This document shows, piece after piece, positions 34,108 through 41,528 of a stretch of 64,000 nucleotides of DNA. How positions within the stretch are numbered: position 1 is the stretch's first letter; every line of letters starts with the position of its first letter. The notes below the pieces were generated by a model. That model worked only from the letters and a program-made list of their open reading frames with translations, did not search any database and was not told the DNA's origin. A program made the position numbers and the translations under genes. Where the stretch lies: NCBI GenBank assembly GCA_036504595.1, contig DASXUX010000067.1:372001-436000 (forward strand), in the 5' to 3' direction. Source of the DNA: DASXUX01 sp036504595 (GTDB lineage: Bacteria; Planctomycetota; SZUA-567; H5-PLA8).

Positions 34108-34198
34108 TTGGTACTTGGTGAGTGGTACTTGGTACTTGGTGAGTGGTGAGTGGTGAGTGGTGAGTGGTGAGTGGTGAGTGGTGAGTGGTGAGTGGTGT
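34108..34198. repeat. Heptameric repeats GGTGAGT / GGTACTT
   Basis: GGTACTT and then at least eight GGTGAGT units in tandem. Confidence 0.95.
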
Positions 34199-34267
34199 CA
34201 GTTGTTCGCAAATACGCAAGTTGTGCGCTTAACCAAAACCAATGTAGCTAGGAAAGGAGGAAAGAGG

Positions 34268-34771
34268 ATGGCGGAGGAGAATGTGGCGGGGGCGGGGCCG
34301 CCGGGAGGGAACGAGGCGGGGACGGGAGCGGAGGCGGCGCGACCGGAGAGTGTGGAAGTGGAGCAGTGGCGGGGGCGCGCGGAGCAGGCGGAGCGCGAGC
34401 TGGCTCTGCGGCGGGCGGTGCAGGAAGTCGATTGGTTCGATGCGGAGGATGCGTTTCGCGAACTGTCGCGGCGCGCGGAACGCGATGCGAGCGGCAACTG
34501 GCAGATCGTGATGTCGCGGCGTGGCGGCGAGAGCAAACGGCTGACGCCGTCCGAGGCGACTCGCGAGCTGGCTCAACGCAAGCCGCACTGGGTGCGCGCT
34601 CGCGTGCTGGGTGGGACAGGCGCGGGCGGCGGGACGAGCGTGCCGGTGGGAAGCAGTGTGAGCTATGCCGAGCTGCTGAGGCCCGAGAACGCGGCTCGGC
34701 TGCAAGAGTATGTGCACGACCGGCCGGAGGAATTGGAGCGGCTGAGGCAAGCGCATTTCAACGGCAAATGA
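34268..34771 (+). CDS. Capsid scaffold-like protein
   Basis: 167 residues, ATG 34268 with AAAGGAGG 11 nt upstream. Gly/Ala-rich N-terminus, then a strong coiled-coil (EQWRGRAEQAERELALRRAV), then a globular part with SYAELLRPENAARLQEYV. Its place directly before the major capsid gene and the helical character are what is expected for a scaffolding protein, which guides prohead assembly. Scaffold proteins are poorly conserved, so the call is by context. Confidence 0.55.
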   Translation: MAEENVAGAGPPGGNEAGTGAEAARPESVEVEQWRGRAEQAERELALRRAVQEVDWFDAEDAFRELSRRAERDASGNWQIVMSRRGGESKRLTPSEATRELAQRKPHWVRARVLGGTGAGGGTSVPVGSSVSYAELLRPENAARLQEYVHDRPEELERLRQAHFNGK

Positions 34772-34868
34772 TGAACGCGGAATGATGAATGATGAATATG
34801 GCTGAAGGGCAGCCAGATAGGTTCATCGTTCATCCGCATTCATCATTCAGAATTCATCATTCATCATT
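34772..34868. repeat. ATGATGA-type heptamer repeats with inverted arms
   Basis: ATGATGAACGCGGAATGATG on the left and CATTCATCATTCAGAATTC on the right flank a unique centre; same type as 32809-32945. Confidence 0.9.
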
Positions 34869-34885
34869 CAAAGAAAGGGGAGAGC

Positions 34886-35914
34886 ATGAGTTATTCGGTG
34901 GTTGGGAATTTCACGTTCGATCCGCAGTTGGCGAGCGAGTATTCGAGCGCAGCGTTTGCGGAGAATGTGCAGCTTCTGGACCAGGCGTTGGGCGTGGTGA
35001 AGACGATTTCGGCGGGCGGGTACCAGGGCAGCCTGGGCGGCGGCGGGCAGTTCATCGAGATGCCGTACTTCAACCAGATCGGCGGGCTGATCGCGCGGCG
35101 CGATTTGACCAGCGTGGCGACGCCGTCGGATATGGACATCACGGGCGCGTCGGACAAGGCGGTGATCCTGCGCCGGCGCGCGGGTCCGGTGAAGTTCACG
35201 GAAGACCTTTTCATCCGCGGGCTGCGGCGTGAATCGGTCGAGCAGGAAGTGGGCCGTCAGATCGGGAGCATGGCGGCGGTGGAGATCCGCCAGCGGCTGT
35301 TGCAGGTCGCGGTCGGCGCTCTGAGCAGCTTGGATATTCCCACCTCGGGCGCTCACACGCACGACGTTTACGCGGCCTCGGGGACGAAGGCGAAGCTGAC
35401 GCTGGCGAGCCTGTACGAGACGCGCATGAAGCTGGGCGATGCCTACAACCGGCTGACGACCGTGGTGTGCCACAGCGAAGCTCTGGCGGACCTGGTGACG
35501 GATTGCATCGGCAACTATGTGGTCGAGAACGTGGGCGGCTTCACGGTGGTGACCGGCTTGCCGCAGGCGTTCGGGATGCGCATCGTTGTGGTGGACGATC
35601 CTAGCTTGAAGGAAAGCAACGGAGAGAACTTCAAGAAGTATCGCACGCTGCTGCTGGGCCCGAGCGCGCTAGGATTGATTTACCATCAGCGGCTGGCGAT
35701 TTCGGCGGAGCGCCGGCTGGACTTTGAAGCTCCGTACTGGCGCGTGCTGGCGAACTTCGACTTCGCTCCGCACCTGTTCGGCATGAAGTGGGTTTCGACG
35801 TCGATGAACCCGGAGGATTCCGAGCTGGGGCTGACGGCGAGCTGGGACGAGGCCTACAACGATCATCGCGAGGTGCTGTGCGCGCAGCTCGTCCACAACG
35901 CGACGGCGGCGTAA
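34886..35914 (+). CDS. Phage major capsid protein (HK97-like fold expected)
   Basis: 342 residues. It has capsid-protein traits: MSYSVVGNFTFDPQLASEYS, GGGGQFIEMPYFNQIGG, FTEDLFIRGLRRESVEQEV, LPQAFGMRIVVVDDPSL and RLDFEAPYWRVLANFDFAPH near the C-terminus, in line with the major capsid family of tailed phages that have no obvious protease-prodomain. GAAAGGGG lies upstream of the ATG. It follows the scaffold-like gene. Length and style support a real, intact gene. Confidence 0.85.
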   Translation: MSYSVVGNFTFDPQLASEYSSAAFAENVQLLDQALGVVKTISAGGYQGSLGGGGQFIEMPYFNQIGGLIARRDLTSVATPSDMDITGASDKAVILRRRAGPVKFTEDLFIRGLRRESVEQEVGRQIGSMAAVEIRQRLLQVAVGALSSLDIPTSGAHTHDVYAASGTKAKLTLASLYETRMKLGDAYNRLTTVVCHSEALADLVTDCIGNYVVENVGGFTVVTGLPQAFGMRIVVVDDPSLKESNGENFKKYRTLLLGPSALGLIYHQRLAISAERRLDFEAPYWRVLANFDFAPHLFGMKWVSTSMNPEDSELGLTASWDEAYNDHREVLCAQLVHNATAA

Positions 35915-36046
35915 CGGCAGGGTTCAGGGTTCGGGGTTCAGGGTTCGGGTGGGGCCCCGGGCGACGTGGTTTTGAACCGCAAAGGCGCGAAGGCGCAAAG
36001 AAGGGAAAGAGTCTTGCCCGTGGGAGAGAAGAGCTCTCACGGGCAA
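35915..36046. repeat. GGGTTC heptamers, family D repeat (copy 2) and a hairpin
   Basis: GGTTCAGGGTTCGGGGTTC at 35921-35940, family D element at 35973-36003, and the inverted repeat CTTGCCCGTG...CACGGGCAAG at 36012-36046. Confidence 0.8.
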
Positions 36047-37230
36047 GACGGCTCTTGGCTCTTAGCTCTTGGCTCTTGGGACCGCGGTTCGGGAGCGCGG
36101 CGGCGGACGAAGCAGATTGGAAAGAAGAGTATGAGCCAGGCGGCGGCGATGGCGAAGAGGCAGGCGGGGAGGGAGCGGAAGGGGTGGCGGTCGTCGGGGA
36201 GGAAGAAGCGGGGGCGGATCGAGTTTACGCTCATGATCAAATGACGCGTGGTGTCGACCACGGTGACTTTGTTTTCGATCTCAAAGGCAGGACCGACGTA
36301 AATCGAATAATGCGCTGTGCCAGACGTTAGGATTGGAACTTCCGGCAATGTGTTGTAGCCCAGGAAAGTCGTCTCTGGCGCTACACGCGACTGGTCAGTG
36401 GCAGTACGAGTCCCTGCGAGTCCATTAAACCTTGCTTTCATGTAGGTTCGCTCCGTCACGACGCCGTCAATAAGACAGACGCGGTTATCATCGATCCAAG
36501 CAGGGTTCTCATGCAGGAGCATGATCGGTCTGCCGAATACGCTCGCAACGCAATGGTCAGGCAAGACGTTCTCCGAATAGCCGGGAGTTAAAGAGAGCCG
36601 CTTGGTGATCTGGTCGGCCTTCAACATCTCTAAATTCTTGCGCGACGCGGCGGCGTAGCGGACGGCTTCGTGGACATCCTGCGTTGTCCAACCATAGCGG
36701 GCGGCGATGGCGGCGGAATCTTCGAGATATCTTGACATCGCGTAGCGGTGGTACCAGGTGCCGGCGGCGGGGTGGAGAGCGGGTTTGATTACCAGGTCGA
36801 TGCCAAGGTGACCACGATTATTCTGGCTATCAATCTCATTGGTGTGGATGTCGGCGGATTCATTGTAGCAGTCGCGCGCGGGCGGGAAGAGCAACTCCCG
36901 GCCGCAGGCGGCGGCGACTTCGAGTTGGACGCTGCGCACGAGCGCCGCGTGGGTAATGGCGGCGGCGGCGAGGACGAGGGCCGCGCAGAGGATCGCGCGG
37001 GGGCGGGTGAAGGACAGGCGGAAGGCGGGGGCGAGGGCTCGCAGCGCGGACCAGAGAATGAGCACGATGCCGGCGGTGGTGGAGATCAGGTCGAAGTGAG
37101 CGAAGGCCAGAGATGATTCGCTGCTGACGCCGGGGGCGCTCGACAGGCGGCTGGCGATCACCGCGAGGAGACAGAACGCGAGGCCCACGCAAAGCAGCAT
37201 GCGGGCATCGCGGGCGGATTGGGCGGACAT
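36037..37230 (-). CDS. Membrane protein of the phage-like block, host-like
   Basis: 397 residues, minus strand. Three N-terminal membrane segments, a large soluble part (about 110-350: CYNESADIHTNEIDSQ, YGWTTQDVHEAVRYAAASRK), a C-terminal helix (LFAIAAAWLILFFPICF) and a tail RSQEPRAKSQEP written by the heptamer repeats at 36055-36085. No phage family recognised. The start at 37230 has no ribosome site and is uncertain. It breaks the head gene cluster on the opposite strand. Confidence 0.55.
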   Translation of the reverse strand: MSAQSARDARMLLCVGLAFCLLAVIASRLSSAPGVSSESSLAFAHFDLISTTAGIVLILWSALRALAPAFRLSFTRPRAILCAALVLAAAAITHAALVRSVQLEVAAACGRELLFPPARDCYNESADIHTNEIDSQNNRGHLGIDLVIKPALHPAAGTWYHRYAMSRYLEDSAAIAARYGWTTQDVHEAVRYAAASRKNLEMLKADQITKRLSLTPGYSENVLPDHCVASVFGRPIMLLHENPAWIDDNRVCLIDGVVTERTYMKARFNGLAGTRTATDQSRVAPETTFLGYNTLPEVPILTSGTAHYSIYVGPAFEIENKVTVVDTTRHLIMSVNSIRPRFFLPDDRHPFRSLPACLFAIAAAWLILFFPICFVRRRAPEPRSQEPRAKSQEPSCP

Positions 37231-37411
37231 GAAAGAGGGAGTTTAGAGTTCGATGGGCGCAAGTCCAGCGGACGCTCGTTCTGCAATTGGGATGTGCAAG
37301 GAAGGGCTTCTTGTCGCTGCGCGACCCACCCGAAAACTTCGTTTTCGGAGTGGGCCACCCAGCGCAAGTCGAGGGGCGGGAGGTGGGGGTGCAACTCGGA
37401 TTGTCTGGAGG

Positions 37412-37457
37412 CCCCCTCACCCCTAACCCCTCTCCCTCGCGGGGGAGAGGGGGACCG
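37412..37457. repeat. Dispersed hairpin repeat, family B (copy 4)
   Basis: Same 45-bp element as at 444-488, in the spacer before the 37505 gene. Confidence 0.9.
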
Positions 37458-37504
37458 GAGAGCGGCCGCAGTGCACGTGTTCTTTTCTACGGGAGGAATT
37501 CACA

Positions 37505-37906
37505 ATGGCGTTGAGCGCAGGGCAGGTCACGCAGGTGTTTGAGATTCTGGGGGTGCCGCAGGATGGGGATGCGGAGTTTTTCTCGGCGTTGGCCGAGCAC
37601 GACGGGCCGGCGTACGACGGGGTCAACTTGAGCGTGCTGGTCGGGAAGATCAACGCGAAGCTGACGGCTTTGACGGCCGAGCAGATCGTTCGGGTGAGCG
37701 CGCTGCTGTCGCGGCACACGGCGATCACGTCGTCGAGTCCGATGCAGTTGAGCGCGGCGGGAAGCGCTCGCGGGAAGCTGGCGGACTATCCGGCGGAACG
37801 CGAGGCGATCCGGACGGCACTGGGGAACATTCTGGGCGTCGCGGTGCCGAGCGGCGGGTTGATGGCGGAGGCGCAGAGGAAGCGGGGCGGGAGGATTTGC
37901 CGCTGA
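37505..37906 (+). CDS. Phage head-tail connector-like hypothetical protein
   Basis: 133 residues, ATG 37505 with GGGAGGAAT upstream. Contains LSAGQVTQVFEILGVPQDGD and KINAKLTALTAEQIVRVSAL; helical. It is downstream of the capsid gene and just before the next small head-region gene, the usual location of connector/neck proteins. Not recognised at sequence level. Confidence 0.5.
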   Translation: MALSAGQVTQVFEILGVPQDGDAEFFSALAEHDGPAYDGVNLSVLVGKINAKLTALTAEQIVRVSALLSRHTAITSSSPMQLSAAGSARGKLADYPAEREAIRTALGNILGVAVPSGGLMAEAQRKRGGRICR

Positions 37907-37934
37907 ATTTTGGTCGTTGGTCAATGACAGCAAC

Positions 37935-38016
37935 GGGTATCGGGTATGGGGTATCGGGTATGGGGAAGGCTGAGACAAAGCGACACCCGATACCCCATAC
38001 CCTATACCCGATACCC
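37935..38016. repeat. Heptameric repeats GGGTATC with inverted arm
   Basis: GGGTATCGGGTATGGGGTATC (in part) to the left and CCCATACCCTATACCCGATAC-type units to the right; forms a long stem. Confidence 0.9.
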
Positions 38017-38081
38017 TCCGCCGTGCTTGAAGCACGCGGGTTCAAGGATCTATGAGCGCTGATGAAGAACACGGAGGCAAT

Positions 38082-38528
38082 ATGGCAGACTGCAAGGTGG
38101 CGAAGGCGCGGAAGAGGCTGCAGGTGCTGGCGGAGGGAGTCGCGGCGGACGAGTTGGAGCTTGCGGCGGGGAATATTGTGCTGGGATGTTTGGGGTGCGA
38201 GCAAGAGGTGTTGGCGGAAGCGTTGTCGGCGGAAGGGTTGCCGCGGCTGGCGATTGGGGCGGCGAGCATCGGGTTTTCGGGGGGCGCGTATCCGCTAGTC
38301 GTGGAGACTCTGTTGACGGTACCGCTGCCCGGGGGCGCTCAGGACCTGGCGAATATAGACAACCTGATTTCTGCATTGAGAGCAGCGTGGCTGAATTCAA
38401 GCTCCTATCCAGAAGGCGAGGTCGTGGCGCGGTCGTGCGAGTTCGAGCCCAGCGAGGTGGAATCGCGAGGCGATCTGACGATCGTGCGGACGCGGCTGTT
38501 CGTGGCGTTTGAGAATCCGGATGTTTAA
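38082..38528 (+). CDS. Last gene of the phage-like block, probable head completion/adaptor protein
   Basis: 148 residues. ATG 38082 preceded by GGAGG, so preferred over ATG 38052. Contains MADCKVAKARKRLQVLAEGV and PLVVETLLTVPLPGGAQD, then ENIDN-like helix LISALRAAWLNSSSY. Size and place fit a tail-terminator or head-completion protein, but motifs are not decisive. No gene of a tail tube, tape measure, baseplate or fibre follows. Confidence 0.45.
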   Translation: MADCKVAKARKRLQVLAEGVAADELELAAGNIVLGCLGCEQEVLAEALSAEGLPRLAIGAASIGFSGGAYPLVVETLLTVPLPGGAQDLANIDNLISALRAAWLNSSSYPEGEVVARSCEFEPSEVESRGDLTIVRTRLFVAFENPDV

Positions 38529-38755
38529 CGTAGCAGGGTTCGGGGTTCGGGGGTTCAGGGTTCAGGGTCAGGCCTTTGTAGGGCATTGGGAAGAGGAGAT
38601 AACAGGGTAAGTGTTATGTGCGGTCTATGTTGCCGCATAGCCTCTTCAGGTTAGGTGGCCCGGAATTTGGGATAAACGCATGGTGCGGGGCAAATTGCGA
38701 GCGAACTCGTAATGTGACGCGCGTGCACTTGTAAAGATTTTAGTTTTCAGGAGTT

Positions 38756-38782
38756 ACTAGCGAAGCAAATTGCTCCGCTAGT
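38756..38782. repeat. 27-nt near-perfect palindrome
   Basis: ACTAGCG...CGCTAGT with two symmetric mismatches. It lies between the end of the phage block and the response regulator gene. The whole 38529-38836 stretch holds GGGTTCA heptamers, then no gene; the palindrome is its only notable structure and could be an operator, terminator or junction. Confidence 0.6.
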
Positions 38783-38836
38783 CCGGCAAGGCAATTGCAT
38801 ATGGTTGCACAACGCGAACCCAGGATGGGCAGTGAG

Positions 38837-39196
38837 ATGAAACCCAAACGTCTCCTCATAATCGAGGATGATAGCATCTTTCGCAACATCCTTGTGTTGA
38901 TGGTTGCCGAGAAGTATGTGGTGATGGCGACCCGCGACCGCGACTCTGCCGTGAATATGCTCGAAACCGGTTTTGACGTCGTGCTCATGGATATGCAGAT
39001 GCCCGGTATGGAAGCTGAAGACTTTATGGCTCGGCTGCGCGAAGATTGCCCAGGCGCTCAGGTGGTGCTGATGAGCGGGTACTGCAATTCGCAAGTCGCC
39101 AACGAGCTGGGCGTGCGGCATTTCCTCTCCAAGCCCTTTACGCTGGACCAACTGCATAGCGTCTTGAAGGAAGCGGACGCGGCACCCGTCAGTTAA
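38837..39196 (+). CDS. Single-domain response regulator (CheY-like receiver)
   Basis: 119 residues, one receiver domain only. Acidic pocket E10-D11-D12, phosphoacceptor D52 in VVLMDMQMPG, S80 in VLMSGY and K99 in FLSKPF are all present, so phosphotransfer is expected. It lacks an output domain, hence works through protein partners. No histidine kinase lies next to it. Starts at ATG 38801 and 38825 are also in frame; MKPKRLLI was chosen for fit to the domain start, though its ribosome site is weak. Confidence 0.92.
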   Translation: MKPKRLLIIEDDSIFRNILVLMVAEKYVVMATRDRDSAVNMLETGFDVVLMDMQMPGMEAEDFMARLREDCPGAQVVLMSGYCNSQVANELGVRHFLSKPFTLDQLHSVLKEADAAPVS

Positions 39197-39318
39197 TTCG
39201 AAATTCAGAATTCGTAACCGTTCATCGCCGGTTAAGGTTCAATAACGTTTAACGTGCGCAAGCGGCGATGCGACACTCCTGAAATCTGAACCCTGAACCC
39301 CGAACCCCGAACCCGCCG

Positions 39319-41142
39319 TTATTGCTGCTTCGCTTCAAGCTCCTGCCAGCGCGCGTAGAGCTGATCGACTTTGGCGTGCGCGTCGGCAAGCGCTGCGCAG
39401 TGACTGTGCAAACGTCTCGGATCGGCCGCAATGTCTCGATTCTGATCAAGTTCGCGTTGAAGCGAATGAACGAGTGCTTCGGCTTCGAGAATGGCCGCTT
39501 CCATGCCGTCCCATTCGCGCTGCTCTTTGTAGGAAAGACGTTTGCTTTCGCTTTTCTCGCGACGGGTGGCGCGGGCCTCCGTGCCCGCCAGCCGAGTCAT
39601 TTTTGCGTCAGCGGCGAGGGTCTCATCGCGGGCTCTTTCCCACTGTTCGAAATCGCTGAAGAGTTGCGCGCCTCCTTTGCCATCGAGACCGAGAATATCC
39701 GAGGACAGCCGGCGCAACATGAAACGGTCGTGGGTGACCAACACAACCGCCCCCGGGAAATCCACGAGGCTTTCTTCCAGAACTTCGAGCGATGGAATAT
39801 CGAGATCGTTGGTCGGTTCATCCAGCAGCAGAACGTCCGCCGGACGCAGCATCAGTCTGGCGACGAGAATGCGCGCCTGCTCGCCGCCTGAAAGTGCTTT
39901 CACCGGCATTTCGAGCTGCTCAGAGGAGAACAGAAAGCGCTTGGCCCACGCGGATACATGAATCGTCTGGCCGCGGAACGACACGGTTTCGCTGGTGGGC
40001 GCCAGGGCCCGGCGCAGCGTCATTTCTTTGTCGAGTTGTTCGCGATTCTGATCGAACCAGACGACCTGCAGACCGTCCGCGCGCTCGACGCTCCCGGAGT
40101 CCGCCGTCAGATCGCCGGCGAGTAGGCGCAGCAGAGTCGTTTTGCCCGTGCCGTTACGGCCCAGCACGCCCAATTTCATGCCGCGGGTCAAGACCAGATT
40201 CAGGCCGCGAACCAGCGTCCGTTCGCCGAGGCTTTTCTCGACATTCTTGAGCAGGATCAGTTTGTTGGCGTGGCGGTCAGTGGCAGCGAAGTCGATGTTG
40301 ACGGTGCCGGTTTGGGAATTGCGGAACTTGGTCGCAGCCAATTCCTCGATCAGGCATTCGGCTTCTTGAATGCGCGCGCGAGACTTCGTGGTGCGCGCCG
40401 GCGGGCCCCGCCTCAGCCACTCGGTTTCGCGGCGCACCTGGCTTTGGAGCGCTTTCTGGGCCTGGAACTGGCCTTCGCGAAACTCCTCGCGCCTGCGAAC
40501 GAATTCGCTGTAGCTCCCGGGCGTGCTGAAAAAGCCATCCGGATAACAGCGATTCAGTTCGAAGAGCCGGTTTGCAGAATTTTCGAGAAAGCAGCGATCA
40601 TGGCTGACCAGCAGCCACGCGCAGGAAGTGTTCGTAAGCATTTTCTCCAGCCACAGAATTCCCTCCAGATCCAGATGGTTGGTGGGTTCATCCATCAGCA
40701 CGAGATCGGGGGCCTGGACCAGCGCGCGCGCGATGGACAAGCGCTTGCGCCAGCCGCCCGAGAGCGCTTCCACGGGCGCATGGCGGCTGTCCTGCGTGAA
40801 ACCGACCCGGCCGATGACCGCGTCCACGCGTCCGGTCAACTCGCGTTCGTCGATGTGGTCTTGTTGCAGAGCACCGCGCAAGACTGTCTCCACGTCCAGG
40901 CCCGCTTCAAAGACATCTTCTTGCGCAACATAGCTGGCCTTCAAGCCCCGCTTGAAAATAAGCGTTCCGCTGTCGGGAGCTTCAAGGCCGGCAAGAACCT
41001 TCAGCAGCGTGGATTTGCCAGCGCCGTTCGGGCCGATCAAGCCGAGACATTCGCCCTCGTTCATGCCGAACGTGAGGTTCTCGAAGAGCACGCGCATGCC
41101 GTACGATTTGGAGAGATTTTGACAACTGAACAGAACGGCCAT
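39319..41142 (-). CDS. uup: Uup-type ABC-F ATPase
   Basis: 607 residues with two ABC cassettes: first Walker A GPNGAGKST, signature LSGGWRKR and Walker B LVLMDEPTNHLD; second GRNGTGKTT, LSGGEQAR and VLLLDEPTNDLD. The C-terminal coiled-coil (EREL region, SYKEQREWDGMEAAILEAE) matches Uup. ABC-F proteins act on ribosomes or, for Uup, on DNA and ribosome rescue-related work in the cytoplasm; no membrane domain. A family A repeat is read in frame near the C-terminus (39567-39590). Length agrees with the family (about 635 in E. coli). Confidence 0.93.
   Translation of the reverse strand: MAVLFSCQNLSKSYGMRVLFENLTFGMNEGECLGLIGPNGAGKSTLLKVLAGLEAPDSGTLIFKRGLKASYVAQEDVFEAGLDVETVLRGALQQDHIDERELTGRVDAVIGRVGFTQDSRHAPVEALSGGWRKRLSIARALVQAPDLVLMDEPTNHLDLEGILWLEKMLTNTSCAWLLVSHDRCFLENSANRLFELNRCYPDGFFSTPGSYSEFVRRREEFREGQFQAQKALQSQVRRETEWLRRGPPARTTKSRARIQEAECLIEELAATKFRNSQTGTVNIDFAATDRHANKLILLKNVEKSLGERTLVRGLNLVLTRGMKLGVLGRNGTGKTTLLRLLAGDLTADSGSVERADGLQVVWFDQNREQLDKEMTLRRALAPTSETVSFRGQTIHVSAWAKRFLFSSEQLEMPVKALSGGEQARILVARLMLRPADVLLLDEPTNDLDIPSLEVLEESLVDFPGAVVLVTHDRFMLRRLSSDILGLDGKGGAQLFSDFEQWERARDETLAADAKMTRLAGTEARATRREKSESKRLSYKEQREWDGMEAAILEAEALVHSLQRELDQNRDIAADPRRLHSHCAALADAHAKVDQLYARWQELEAKQQ
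39567..39590. repeat. Family A repeat inside uup
   Basis: GTGGCGCGGGCCTCCGTGCC then CGCC; read in the minus strand as RLAGTEARATRR. Confidence 0.8.
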
Positions 41143-41224
41143 TAAAGTCGTTTTCCCACGCCAAAGGATGGCAGGTGCATTTCGCTGGCAGGGCGAGCCC
41201 CGTGCCAGTCGCGCGGTCGCCCTT

Positions 41225-41249
41225 GGCGGGCAGGGACGCCCGCCCTACC
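41225..41249. repeat. Family A repeat, intergenic
   Basis: GGCGGGCAGGGACGCCCGCC, palindromic, just upstream of uup start on the right. Part of the 385-bp spacer 41143-41528. Confidence 0.85.
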
Positions 41250-41309
41250 GTCACAGTATAGCAGCAACCGCGCGCAGCAAACAACCGGGTTCGCGTGGGC
41301 ACGACAACG

Positions 41310-41417
41310 CCGGGACTGTTTCGTATCAGTTAGGAGAGGCGGGCGCCTCGCCCGCCGTTCCACGGGCGAGGGCGCCCGTGGCTCCTTCGCAGGCTAACTG
41401 AAACGAAACACTCCCGG
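41310..41417. mobile_element. MITE-like 108-bp element with 24-bp terminal inverted repeats
   Basis: Left end CCGGGACTGTTTCG... (41310-41333) matches the reverse complement of the right end (41394-41417) at 22 of 24 positions. The centre has two further GC-rich hairpins. No ORF. It sits in the spacer upstream of the sugar ABC operon, and the flanking sequence gives no clear duplication. Confidence 0.6.
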
Positions 41418-41528
41418 CCGCGCCTCACCGAGGCGGCGTTCTGGAATCTGTGCTTGCTGGCATCCACATGAGGCGACATTCTTTGTGGCGACTCAACACA
41501 GCGGCAGATCGACAAAGGCGGCCAGATC

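Noticed and set aside
32809..34868. Tandem repeats as a CRISPR array
   Set aside because: Units are 7 nt, without unique spacers or fixed 24-40 nt repeat length, and no cas gene is present.
38756..38782. The 27-nt palindrome as a phage attachment site
   Set aside because: No matching copy was found near the left end of the block, and no integrase is visible; it may be an operator or hairpin.
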